Shown here in pieces: positions 42,754-51,338 of a stretch of DNA of 64,000 nt. This stretch comes from Saccharomonospora xinjiangensis XJ-54. Its GTDB lineage: Bacteria > Actinomycetota > Actinomycetes > Mycobacteriales > Pseudonocardiaceae. Positions within the stretch are counted from its first letter, which is position 1. Every line of letters starts with the position of its first letter. The DNA lies in assembly GCF_000258175.1 (NCBI RefSeq), contig NZ_JH636049.1, positions 4,131,482 to 4,195,481 of the forward strand, given 5' to 3'. A program made the translations under genes and the position numbers. The notes beneath the pieces were generated by a model, which worked only from the letters and a program-made list of their open reading frames with translations, was not told the DNA's origin and did not search any database.

Positions 42754-44829
42754 ATGACCACGTTGCGGGAACCCTTGCGTGAGGAGAGTGCGTCGGCGCC
42801 GTTGTCGTCGGTGCGGCAGCAGCGTCAGTTCCGGCCGGAGTTGCAGGGGTTGCGTGCTCTGGCTGCCGGGTTGGTGGTCGTTTACCACGTGTGGCTGGGC
42901 CGTGTGTCCGGTGGTGTGGACGTTTTCTTTTTCGTGTCCGGGTTTTTGATCACGGGTCAGTTGTTCCGGGCGAGTGTGCGTGGTCGTATCGAGTTCCGGC
43001 CGTTTTGGGGCCGGATGTTCAAACGGCTGTTCCCCGCGGCACTGACGGTGATCGCCGCGTCGATGGTGGCCGCGCTGGTGTGGTTGCCGGAACACCGCTG
43101 GTTGCAGACGGCGAAAGAGATCGTCGCCTCGGCGTTGTACTACGAGAACTGGGAACTCGCGGCGTCCTCGGCCGACTATTTCGCCCAGCATAATTCGGCC
43201 AGCATCATGCAGCATTTCTGGTCGCTGTCGATTCAGGGGCAGTTCTACCTGGTGTGGCCGCTTTTGATCGGTGCGCTGATGTTGCTGGTGCGCCCGTTCG
43301 GCTGGAGTATGCGGACGACGTTGTTGACGGTGTTGTCGTTGTTGTTCGCGGGGTCGTTGGCGTATTCGGTGTGGTTGACGGAGGTGAATCAGCCGTTGGC
43401 GTATTTCCATTCCGGTACGCGGGTGTGGGAGTTCGCTTTGGGTGGTTTGCTGGCGTTGACGATTGATCGGGTTGTGTTGCCGCGTTGGCTGGCGATCGTG
43501 GCTGGCTGGCTTGGTGTTGTGGGTTTGGCGTCGTGTGGTCTGGTGTTGCAGGTCGGCACGATGTTTCCGGGTTATGTGGCGTTGTGGCCGATGGTGTCGG
43601 CGTTGTTGGTGTTGTTGGCGGGTGCGACGGGCAGCAGGGTTGGTGCTGATCGGTTTTTGTCGTCGCGTCCGTTGATTTATTTGGGGAATATCAGTTATTC
43701 ATTGTATTTGTGGCATTGGCCGGTTTTGTTGTTCTACCTGTTGGTGCGGGGTAGGTCTGAGGTCGGTTTGGTCGGTGGTGCGGGTGTCATCGGGTTGTCG
43801 CTGGTGTTGTCGGTGGTCACGTATCACTTCGTTGAGAATCCGGTGCGGGATTCCAAGATCGGTGTGACGACGCGGTGGGGTGCGTATCGGTTCGCGGTGC
43901 TGGTGCTGGTTCCGGTGATCGCGGGTGCTGTGGTGTGGCAGAACGTGAGCATCCAGCGCGCCTCGTTCGAGTTCCGCGCCGACGACCCGAAACACCCCGG
44001 CGCGGCGGCCGTGTCCACAGGCGCCCCCGCCTACGACCCGGAGACGCCGATCATTCCCCCGTACGCCGCGTTGCCTCACGAGTGGATCAAGTGGAAGCCC
44101 GGTGAATGCGTCGAGCGCATGGAACAGGGCGTCGAGGTGCGCACCTGCACCGTGAACCCGCTCAACGGCGCCGAGCCGGCCAAGCGGCTCGTCGTGGTTG
44201 GCGACTCCCATTCCATGCAGCTCATGGGTGCGCTGCGGCCGATCCAGGAGCGGCTGAACTGGCAGTTGATCGTGCTGGGCAGGCCGGGTTGCCCGCTCAC
44301 GGCCACCGAGGTGCTGCCCAACAACCAGGTGTGCGTCGAATGGAACCGCATCATCCTGCCGAAGATCGTCGAGCTCGATCCCGACGCCGTGATCACGATG
44401 GCGACCCGCGACGTCCGCGTCGGCCTGAAGGAATGGACTCCCGAGGGCTATGTGCGACAGTGGCAGGAACTCGACAAGGCAGGCATCCCTGTGGTCGCGA
44501 TCCGGGACAACCCGCGCTTCGACTTCGAGCCGTCGGAATGTGTGCAGATCAAGGGCCTGACCTCGCCGGAGTGTGGACACCCCCGCGCCGAGATGTACCA
44601 CGAGGTGGCGCCCTACGCCGCGATGCCCGGGGTCCCGGCCAACACCTCGTTCGTGGACCTGAGTGACTACTTCTGCACCGAAACGACCTGCCCGCCCGTC
44701 ATCGGCAACGTGCTGGTCTACATGGACGACAACCACGTCAGCAACACGTACATGAACACTCTCTCGCCGTTCATGCAGGAGAAGATGCTGGCCGCGCTGG
44801 GCTGGAAGGACACCTCCGCGCCGAGATGA
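42754..44829 (+). CDS. Membrane acyltransferase with SGNH domain, copy 1
   Basis: A 691-aa OafA/YrhL-type acyltransferase. Residues 28-400 hold about ten helices with RPELQGLRALAAGLVVVYHVW (catalytic-type His) and FWGRMFKRLFPA. The C-terminal periplasmic SGNH esterase domain shows GDSH and DDNH. Such enzymes O-acetylate cell-surface sugars or lipids. GGGAGGA precedes the ATG by 10 bases. Long blocks are almost identical to copy 2 downstream. In these blocks codons end often in T or G (TTG, GTT, GGT), unlike the C-ending codons elsewhere in the same gene. Confidence 0.88.
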   Translation: MTTLREPLREESASAPLSSVRQQRQFRPELQGLRALAAGLVVVYHVWLGRVSGGVDVFFFVSGFLITGQLFRASVRGRIEFRPFWGRMFKRLFPAALTVIAASMVAALVWLPEHRWLQTAKEIVASALYYENWELAASSADYFAQHNSASIMQHFWSLSIQGQFYLVWPLLIGALMLLVRPFGWSMRTTLLTVLSLLFAGSLAYSVWLTEVNQPLAYFHSGTRVWEFALGGLLALTIDRVVLPRWLAIVAGWLGVVGLASCGLVLQVGTMFPGYVALWPMVSALLVLLAGATGSRVGADRFLSSRPLIYLGNISYSLYLWHWPVLLFYLLVRGRSEVGLVGGAGVIGLSLVLSVVTYHFVENPVRDSKIGVTTRWGAYRFAVLVLVPVIAGAVVWQNVSIQRASFEFRADDPKHPGAAAVSTGAPAYDPETPIIPPYAALPHEWIKWKPGECVERMEQGVEVRTCTVNPLNGAEPAKRLVVVGDSHSMQLMGALRPIQERLNWQLIVLGRPGCPLTATEVLPNNQVCVEWNRIILPKIVELDPDAVITMATRDVRVGLKEWTPEGYVRQWQELDKAGIPVVAIRDNPRFDFEPSECVQIKGLTSPECGHPRAEMYHEVAPYAAMPGVPANTSFVDLSDYFCTETTCPPVIGNVLVYMDDNHVSNTYMNTLSPFMQEKMLAALGWKDTSAPR

Positions 44830-44889
44830 CCGCTCGGTCACGTCGGCGTCACCACGACGTCACGGCATGACGAGCCATGCGGAATGTGT

Positions 44890-44914
44890 GCCCGCGTCGT
44901 GCGACGACGCGGGC
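44890..44914 (+). terminator. Hairpin between the two acyltransferase genes
   Basis: GCCCGCGTCGT and ACGACGCGGGC form a perfect 11-bp stem with loop GCG, 60 bases after the first gene. It implies that the second copy has its own promoter. Confidence 0.75.
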
Positions 44915-45003
44915 CTTCGACGTGAACACGGATCAGCGCGCCCTGCAGGGCCTACTACGCTGGCGGCGGCGGCCACCACAGGCATGGGGGGAGTCTTCGG
45001 GCG

Positions 45004-47088
45004 ATGACCACGCTACGGCAATCCTCGCGTGAGGAGAGTGCGTCGGCGCCGTTGTCGTCGGTGCGGCAGCAGCGTCAGTTCCGGCCGGAGTTGCAGGGGT
45101 TGCGTGCTCTGGCTGCCGGGTTGGTGGTCGTGTACCACGTGTGGCTGGGCCGTGTGTCCGGTGGTGTGGACGTTTTCTTTTTCGTGTCCGGGTTTTTGAT
45201 CACGGGTCAGTTGTTCCGGGCGAGTGTGCGTGGTCGTATCGAGTTCCGGCCGTTCTGGGGCCGGATGTTCAAACGGCTGTTCCCCGCGGCACTGACGGTG
45301 ATCGTGGTCTCGGCCGGCGTCGCGCTGCTCTGGCTTCCCGAACACCGGTGGATCCAGACCGCGAAAGAAGTCCTGGCTTCGGCGTTGTACTACGAGAACT
45401 GGCAACTCGCCGCCGATTCCACGGATTACCTGGCGCAGCACAGCGGCGCGAGCATCATGCAGCATTTCTGGTCGCTGTCGATTCAGGGGCAGTTCTACCT
45501 GGTGTGGCCGCTTTTGATCGGTGCGCTGATGTTGCTGGTGCGCCCGTTCGGCTGGAGTATGCGGACGACGTTGTTGACGGTGTTGTCGTTGTTGTTCGCG
45601 GGGTCGTTGGCGTATTCGGTGTGGTTGACGGAGGTGAATCAGCCGTTGGCGTATTTCCATTCCGGTACGCGGGTGTGGGAGTTCGCTTTGGGTGGTTTGC
45701 TGGCGTTGACGATTGATCGGGTTGTGTTGCCGCGTTGGCTGGCGATCGTGGCTGGCTGGCTTGGTGTTGTGGGTTTGGCGTCGTGTGGTCTGGTGTTGCA
45801 GGTCGGCACGATGTTTCCGGGTTATGTGGCGTTGTGGCCGATGGTGTCGGCGTTGTTGGTGTTGTTGGCGGGTGCGACGGGCAGCAGGGTTGGTGCTGAT
45901 CGGTTTTTGTCGTCGCGTCCGTTGATTTATTTGGGGAATATCAGTTATTCATTGTATTTGTGGCATTGGCCGGTTTTGTTGTTCTACCTGTTGGTGCGGG
46001 GTAGGTCTGAGGTCGGTTTGGTCGGTGGTGCGGGTGTCATCGGGTTGTCGCTGGTGTTGTCGGTGGTCACGTATCACTTCGTTGAGAATCCGGTGCGGGA
46101 TTCCAAGATCGGTGTGACGACGCGGTGGGGTGCGTATCGGTTCGCGGTGCTGGTGCTGGTTCCGGTGATCGCGGGTGCTGTGGTGTGGCAGAACGTGAGC
46201 ATCCAGCGCGCCTCGTTCGAGTTCCGCGCCGACGACCCGAAACACCCCGGCGCGCAGGTGCTGACCGCCGGAAAACCCACCTACGATCCCCGGCACTCCG
46301 TGGTCCCTCCGTTCGGGGCGTTGCCCGGCCAGTGGGCCTCCTACCAGCCCGGTGAATGCCGTGAGAACCCGGTCGAGGACGAGGCGATCGTGCGAGAGTG
46401 CAGGGTCTCGCCGCCCGACGGTGTCGTGCCGGAACACCGGATCGTGGTGGCCGGTGACTCGCACGTGTGGCAGCTCTCCTCGGCACTCATTCCGATCGCG
46501 CGCGAGGAGAGCTGGGAACTCACCGTGCTCCATCGGGCGGGATGCCCGCTGACCGCGACCGAGACGGCGCCGATCACCGCGGAATGCGTGGAATGGAACC
46601 GCCAGACGCTTGCCAAGATCATCGAACTCAGGCCCGACGCCGTGGTCACGATGGCGACGCGCAACGTCCGTGTCGGCCTGACGGAACGGACCCCCGAGGG
46701 CTATGTGCGACAGTGGCAGAAGCTCGACGAGGCAGGCATTCCCGTGGTCGGAGTCAGGGACAACCCCCGGTTCGACTTCGATCCCTCCGCGTGCGTGCAG
46801 ACCCAGGGACTCGACGCCGAGCAGTGTGCGCGACCACGCCGTGAGCTCTATGACGAGGTGGCGCCCTACGCCGCGATGCCTGGAGTCCCGGCCAACACCT
46901 CGTTCGTGGACCTGAGTGACTACTTCTGCACCGAAACGACCTGCCCGCCCGTCATCGGCAACGTGCTGGTCTACATGGACGACAACCACGTGACCAGGAC
47001 GTACATGCAGACGCTTTCGCCGATCATGAAACGTGAGCTGGCCGTCGCGCTCGGCTGGAACGATCTGCCGCAGCCCGCGCCGAGGTGA
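45004..47088 (+). CDS. Membrane acyltransferase with SGNH domain, copy 2
   Basis: A 694-aa paralogue in tandem with copy 1. Blocks 45027-45303, 45451-46254 and 46855-46991 match copy 1 almost base for base, while the loop at residues 101-149 and most of the SGNH domain differ clearly. GDSH and DDNH of the SGNH domain are kept, so both copies look active. The diverged SGNH part suggests a different acceptor. Start and first codons parallel copy 1 (ATGACCACG), but the upstream regions differ. Confidence 0.88.
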   Translation: MTTLRQSSREESASAPLSSVRQQRQFRPELQGLRALAAGLVVVYHVWLGRVSGGVDVFFFVSGFLITGQLFRASVRGRIEFRPFWGRMFKRLFPAALTVIVVSAGVALLWLPEHRWIQTAKEVLASALYYENWQLAADSTDYLAQHSGASIMQHFWSLSIQGQFYLVWPLLIGALMLLVRPFGWSMRTTLLTVLSLLFAGSLAYSVWLTEVNQPLAYFHSGTRVWEFALGGLLALTIDRVVLPRWLAIVAGWLGVVGLASCGLVLQVGTMFPGYVALWPMVSALLVLLAGATGSRVGADRFLSSRPLIYLGNISYSLYLWHWPVLLFYLLVRGRSEVGLVGGAGVIGLSLVLSVVTYHFVENPVRDSKIGVTTRWGAYRFAVLVLVPVIAGAVVWQNVSIQRASFEFRADDPKHPGAQVLTAGKPTYDPRHSVVPPFGALPGQWASYQPGECRENPVEDEAIVRECRVSPPDGVVPEHRIVVAGDSHVWQLSSALIPIAREESWELTVLHRAGCPLTATETAPITAECVEWNRQTLAKIIELRPDAVVTMATRNVRVGLTERTPEGYVRQWQKLDEAGIPVVGVRDNPRFDFDPSACVQTQGLDAEQCARPRRELYDEVAPYAAMPGVPANTSFVDLSDYFCTETTCPPVIGNVLVYMDDNHVTRTYMQTLSPIMKRELAVALGWNDLPQPAPR

Positions 47089-47232
47089 CCGCAGCGCGGG
47101 CTGCCGACACGCATCCGGCGTTCTCGAACCCGGCCCCGTCGGGCATGCCCGGCGCACCACCGGCTCCGGTCGCGCCGTGACGGGGGCCACGACGAGCCGA
47201 AGCGATGATCCGGAGTTCCGTAGGGTGACGCC

Positions 47233-47499
47233 ATGAGCGTATTGGGCTGGATCTTCCTGGGGCTGTTCGCCGGGGCCATCGCGAAGATGGTGACGCCGGG
47301 CCGCGACCCCGGCGGGTGTCTGATCACGATCCTGCTCGGCATCGGCGGAGCACTGCTGGGCGGGTGGATCGGCAGGACGGCGTTCGACGTCGATCTCGGC
47401 ACCTTCTTCGACCTGCGGACCTGGGGGCTCGCCATCCTCGGAGCCGTGGTGATTCTGCTGATCTACCGCGTTGTCGTCGGAGGCGGACGCCGGAGTTAG
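47233..47499 (+). CDS. GlsB/YeaQ/YmgE-family membrane protein
   Basis: An 88-aa protein with three helices and the family's Gly-rich signature (LGLFAGAIAKMVTPGRDPGG, then LLGIGGALLGGWIG). Such proteins are general-stress associated in many bacteria; the biochemical role is not known. Confidence 0.88.
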   Translation: MSVLGWIFLGLFAGAIAKMVTPGRDPGGCLITILLGIGGALLGGWIGRTAFDVDLGTFFDLRTWGLAILGAVVILLIYRVVVGGGRRS

Positions 47500-47529
47500 C
47501 TGTGTCGGCGCTCACACCGGACTCCCTGC

Positions 47530-47547
47530 ACTGAGCGCTTGCTCAGT
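47530..47547. promoter_or_regulatory. Palindromic operator upstream of the quinone oxidoreductase
   Basis: ACTGAGC-GCTT-GCTCAGT is a perfect 7-bp-arm palindrome 39 bases before the oxidoreductase ATG. The form is typical of TetR/FadR-type regulators of acyl or lipid metabolism. The regulator is not in the immediate neighbourhood. Confidence 0.6.
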
Positions 47548-47586
47548 AGGGTGCGGTTCTGTCGCACCCTGACGAAGGAGCCACGC

Positions 47587-48555
47587 ATGCGTGCCGCGCG
47601 GATCACCACACTCGACGGCCCCTCCTCGGTGCTCGTCACCGACGTCGAGGAACCGGACGGAGCAGGCGATCGGGTGGTGATCGACGTGCACGCCGCAGGG
47701 GTGACCTTCCCTGACGTGCTTCAGACGCGCGGGCTCTACCAGTACCGGCCGGAGCTGCCGTTCGTGCCGGGTACCGAGGTCGCCGGGATCGTGCGCTCGG
47801 CCCCGAGCGGCGCACCGGTGCGGGTAGGGGACCGCGTCGCGGCCTTCCCCGGCCTCGGCGGGTTCGCCGAGACGGTGGCCGTGCCGGGCGACGCGGTGTT
47901 CGGCATCCCCGACACCCTGTCCTTCGCGGCCGCGGCGGCATTGCCGATGAACTACCTCACCGTGCATTTCGCACTGACCCGGCGCGGCGGGTTGCGGGAG
48001 GGCGAGACGGTGCTCGTGCACGGCGCGGGAGGTGGAGTGGGCACGGCCGCGGTGCAGCTCGCCTCGGCGCTCGGGGCCAGAATCATCGCGGTGACGTCCT
48101 CTCCGGAGAAGGCCGAGACAGCGCGCGGGGCAGGCGCTCACCACGTCGTGTCACCCGGCGATTTCCGCGCGGACGTGCTGGAGCTGACCGGTGGGGCGGG
48201 TGTGGACGTCGTCGTCGATCCGGTCGGCGGCGACCGCTTCACCGACTCACTCCGCTGCCTCGCGCCGGAGGGGCGGCTGCTCGTCATCGGGTTCACCGCG
48301 GGGGAGATCCCCACGGTCAAGGTGAACCGCCTGCTGCTCAACAACATCTCGGTGGTCGGCGTCGGCTGGGGCGCGTTCTGGGCGAGGCGGCCGGACTACC
48401 TGCGCAGGCAGTGGGCTGAGCTGCGCCCGCTCGTCGAGGACGGTGTGCTCGACCCGCCGATCGGCGCGACGTATCCGCTGGATGATGTCGCCACCGCACT
48501 GTCGGAACTGGACACCCGGTCAGCGAAGGGCAAGATCGTCTTGACGCTCCGCTGA
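47587..48555 (+). CDS. Zinc-free quinone oxidoreductase / MDR-family reductase
   Basis: A 322-aa medium-chain reductase of the NADPH:quinone oxidoreductase type. It has the N-terminal GroES-like fold (AGVTFPDVLQTRGLYQ, VPGTEVAG) and a Rossmann fold with VHGAGGGVGTAAVQLA. No structural-zinc Cys cluster is present. GAAGGAG precedes the ATG at 47587. The substrate is undefined; a quinone, enone or 2-enoyl-CoA are possible. Confidence 0.88.
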   Translation: MRAARITTLDGPSSVLVTDVEEPDGAGDRVVIDVHAAGVTFPDVLQTRGLYQYRPELPFVPGTEVAGIVRSAPSGAPVRVGDRVAAFPGLGGFAETVAVPGDAVFGIPDTLSFAAAAALPMNYLTVHFALTRRGGLREGETVLVHGAGGGVGTAAVQLASALGARIIAVTSSPEKAETARGAGAHHVVSPGDFRADVLELTGGAGVDVVVDPVGGDRFTDSLRCLAPEGRLLVIGFTAGEIPTVKVNRLLLNNISVVGVGWGAFWARRPDYLRRQWAELRPLVEDGVLDPPIGATYPLDDVATALSELDTRSAKGKIVLTLR

Positions 48556-48562
48556 CCCTGCA

Positions 48563-48625
48563 CGTGTCCGCACTTCCTGTACCCGTGTCCGCACTTCCTG
48601 TACGTGTGTTTGCACTTTCCGTCCG
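48563..48625. repeat. 21-bp tandem repeat array, three units
   Basis: Two nearly identical units (CGTGTCCGCACTTCCTGTAC plus C or G) and a third degenerate unit follow the oxidoreductase gene. An oppositely oriented piece, CCTGCGGACAC, occurs near 48694-48704. Same family as the arrays at 32.1 and 53.9 kb. Confidence 0.75.
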
Positions 48626-48742
48626 TGCGTCGGGAGCCCTTCGTGGTACCTCGGCGCATGTCTGTACGCCGACCGCGAACTCTTGTTCGCTGCCTGCGGA
48701 CACGGCTGTGGAGGATGGCTGGGGCGGCTAGCGTCGTGCGGC

Positions 48743-49426
48743 ATGGAGATCATTGAGGTGATACCGCGCCTGCACCTGCTGCGGTTCGAGGTGGGGCAGT
48801 GCTACATCTGGCAGGACGACGACGGCGCGACACTCGTGGACGCGGGGCCGCAGGGGCACGGTGACGACATCGCCGATGCGCTCGACAACATTGTCGGGTC
48901 CCGCTCCGCAGTGCACACCGTGGTCGTCACGCACGGCCACGGAGACCACACGGGATCGCTCGCGGAGGTTCGCCGTCTCACCGGCGCCACCGTGCTCGCC
49001 CACGCTCTCGAGGCCGACTGCGTTCGCGGCCTCAAGGAACCGTCACCACCTGTGCTTCAGGACTGGGAGCGTCCGCTGTTCGAGGCAGTCGGTGGTCATC
49101 TGGCAGGCCCACCGGCCGAGGTCGATGCCACGGTCACGCACGGCGATGTGCTGCGCGGGGGCCTTCGCGTGGTGCATATCCCCGGCCACACCGAGGGCAG
49201 CATCGCGTTGTATGAGCCGGAGGCGAAGGTACTGTTCACCGGCGACACCCTCGCCTCGCACGAGGGCAGCATGATCCTCGGTGTCTTCAACCTGGACCTC
49301 GCGCGCCTCACAGAGTCGGCACGCGCTCTGTCCGAACTGGACATCGAGATCGCCTGTTTTGGACACGGTGACCCGGTCGTCGGTGGAGCCGCTGAGGAAC
49401 TGAGGAAGCTCGTCGCGCGGGGGTGA
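48743..49426 (+). CDS. Metallo-beta-lactamase-fold hydrolase
   Basis: A 227-aa MBL-fold enzyme. The metal motif THGHGDHTG, the second His in HIPGHTEGS, the bridging Asp in FTGDTLASH and the last His in FGHGDPV are all present. It is in the general glyoxalase II-like/quorum-lactonase group; the substrate is unknown. The ATG at 48743 is preferred because the longer frame runs into the repeat region. Confidence 0.88.
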   Translation: MEIIEVIPRLHLLRFEVGQCYIWQDDDGATLVDAGPQGHGDDIADALDNIVGSRSAVHTVVVTHGHGDHTGSLAEVRRLTGATVLAHALEADCVRGLKEPSPPVLQDWERPLFEAVGGHLAGPPAEVDATVTHGDVLRGGLRVVHIPGHTEGSIALYEPEAKVLFTGDTLASHEGSMILGVFNLDLARLTESARALSELDIEIACFGHGDPVVGGAAEELRKLVARG

Positions 49427-49436
49427 GCTCTGCCGA

Positions 49437-49482
49437 GCCGGCGGTGGAGCGGGCGGCTGATGCCACCGGTGCCACCGCCGGC
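49437..49482. terminator. Bidirectional stem-loop
   Basis: GCCGGCGGTGG and CCACCGCCGGC pair perfectly over 11 bp around a 24-base loop, between the convergent MBL gene and a small gene. It ends just before the stop codon of the latter. Confidence 0.62.
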
Positions 49483-49488
49483 GTTTCG

Positions 49489-49722
49489 TCACTCCACTGC
49501 GGAGGCCACGTCCACGACCTTGTCGTGACGGACCCACACCGGTTCGGTGTCGTCTCCCGCGTCGTCGGGCCGGGTGGGAAACCACAGCACCGAGGTGTAC
49601 GGGTCGGAGATCGGGTAAGCGACGACCTCGCCGTTGCGGAAGAGCTTCTCCATTCCGACCGGCGTGCCCGCGAGATACGTGATCCGATCACCGACGACGA
49701 TCTGGTCGGCAGTCTTGCTCAT
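49489..49722 (-). CDS. Small hypothetical protein
   Basis: A 77-aa acidic soluble protein with QIVVGDRITYLAGTPVG and VVAYPISDPYTSVLWFPT, suggesting a small beta-barrel. GGAGGGG lies directly upstream of the ATG. The upstream region carries TCCGGA-N6-TCCGGA. No family is recognised. Confidence 0.65.
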   Translation of the reverse strand: MSKTADQIVVGDRITYLAGTPVGMEKLFRNGEVVAYPISDPYTSVLWFPTRPDDAGDDTEPVWVRHDKVVDVASAVE

Positions 49723-49939
49723 GACAGTCCCCTCCGGACAATGATCCGGACCCCAGGCTGTGCTTGCGTGCTTCTGACGGTTGAACGGTAGGTCGGCAAC
49801 GAACGAGGTGAAAGTTGCATCACGGGGACGGGTGACCGTCGAACGGGCGGATTCGGTGGGTGGCACGGAATCTGCCCTGACCGGGCACCGCGGGCGGACG
49901 AGCGGTGCCCGGTGTGGACCGGACTGAGTGGACAGTAGG

Positions 49940-51202
49940 TCAGCGAAGTGGATCGACGGCGCGCAGCGCCTCCGGCTGCTTGCCCGTGACGATCTGCTCG
50001 GCGAGCAGGCGGCCCGTGATGGGACCCTGCGTGAGCCCCCACATACCGTGCCCGCCCGCGACGTAAAGGCCGGGTGCGGCGGTCGCGCCGATCACCGGCT
50101 TGCCGTCCGGGGTGACGGGCCGGGGACCCACCCACTCGTCGGTGCGCTCGTCCCAGTGCACGCCGTCGAGCAGGTCTCGCGCCGACGCCACGATGGCCTC
50201 GATACGGGCGCGGTCCAGCGCGGCGTCGGGGCCCTGGAACTCCATCGTTCCCGCCACCCGGAGCGCCCCCCGGTACGGTGTGCAGGCCACGCGGACGTTC
50301 GGCAGGTACACGGGGTTGGGCACGGGCCGGTCGGTCGGCACCGTGAACGAATAGCCCCGCCCCGCCCTGACCGGCACCCGCACACCCTTGCTCCGCGCGA
50401 GGCGGTTCAGCCACGCTCCGGTGGCGACGACCGCGACGTTGCCCGAGATCAGCTCACCGGAGCGGGATTCGAGGGTGACGGCGTGCTTGTGGGGCCGGAT
50501 GGCGGAGACGTCGAAGCCGGTGCGGATCACACCGCCCCTCTCCCGCACCGAGTCGGCCAGCGCGTGAGTGAACGCACCGGGATCGATGTAGCGCTGACCT
50601 TCGAGCTGCACTCCAGCGCCGATCCGGCCGGATGCCTGGGGAGCGAGTTCGCGCAGCTCCTCACCCGCGAGGCCGCGGTAGGTGATGTGACCGCCGGACT
50701 CGTTGATGCGGCGCAGCTCCTTCAACAGGCCCGTGGCCTGCTTCGGCGTCTCGAACAGCGCGGTGATCGGCGCGCTGATGGTGGGGGCTTTCACGCCTGC
50801 CGAGGTCAGCGTGTCGAACGCTTCGAGACACTCGGTGTTGAGCGGCAGGTTCGCTCGCGCGGCACGCTCCCACGCGCCCCACGTGCAGTGGGCGGCGAAC
50901 TGCGTGAGGAACCGCCACAACCCGACGTCGAGCGTGAAGGGAACGTGCAAGGGAGCCTTGGGGTCGAGCAGCGCGCGCATGCCGTACCGCAGCACACTGG
51001 GCTCGTTGAGCGGGATCGACAGTCCCGGCGAGATCCACCCGGCGTTGCCCCAGGACGCTCCCGCGGCGACGTCATCGCGATCGACGACGGTGACCTCGAC
51101 CCCGTGGTCCTGGAGGAACCAGGCCGTCGAGAGGCCGACGATGCCCGCCCCGACCACCACCGCCGTGCGGGGCCCGCCGTCGATGCGTGAGTGTCCGTCC
51201 AT
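49940..51202 (-). CDS. FAD-dependent D-amino-acid dehydrogenase-like oxidoreductase
   Basis: A 420-aa DAO-family flavoenzyme. It has the N-terminal dinucleotide fold VVVGAGIVGLSTAWFL, then VDRDDVAAGASWGNAGWISPGLS (typical DadA start), and the C-terminal FAD motif GLYVAGGHGMWGLTQGP. GAGGAGG lies nine bases before the ATG at 51202. It is divergent from a PucR gene, which probably controls it. D-amino acid or imino-acid oxidation is likely, with the exact substrate open. Confidence 0.88.
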   Translation of the reverse strand: MDGHSRIDGGPRTAVVVGAGIVGLSTAWFLQDHGVEVTVVDRDDVAAGASWGNAGWISPGLSIPLNEPSVLRYGMRALLDPKAPLHVPFTLDVGLWRFLTQFAAHCTWGAWERAARANLPLNTECLEAFDTLTSAGVKAPTISAPITALFETPKQATGLLKELRRINESGGHITYRGLAGEELRELAPQASGRIGAGVQLEGQRYIDPGAFTHALADSVRERGGVIRTGFDVSAIRPHKHAVTLESRSGELISGNVAVVATGAWLNRLARSKGVRVPVRAGRGYSFTVPTDRPVPNPVYLPNVRVACTPYRGALRVAGTMEFQGPDAALDRARIEAIVASARDLLDGVHWDERTDEWVGPRPVTPDGKPVIGATAAPGLYVAGGHGMWGLTQGPITGRLLAEQIVTGKQPEALRAVDPLR

Positions 51203-51338
51203 GGCAGCCTGCCTCCTCTGTGCTTCGTGGGCCGTGAATCCCCAGAGTGGCCCACCACACACCGCCAGGCTTTGTCGAATCGGCACAATCTGGCGGGCAC
51301 CCTTTGTTCGCTGACGTCCACGGGGAACACTCGCACGA

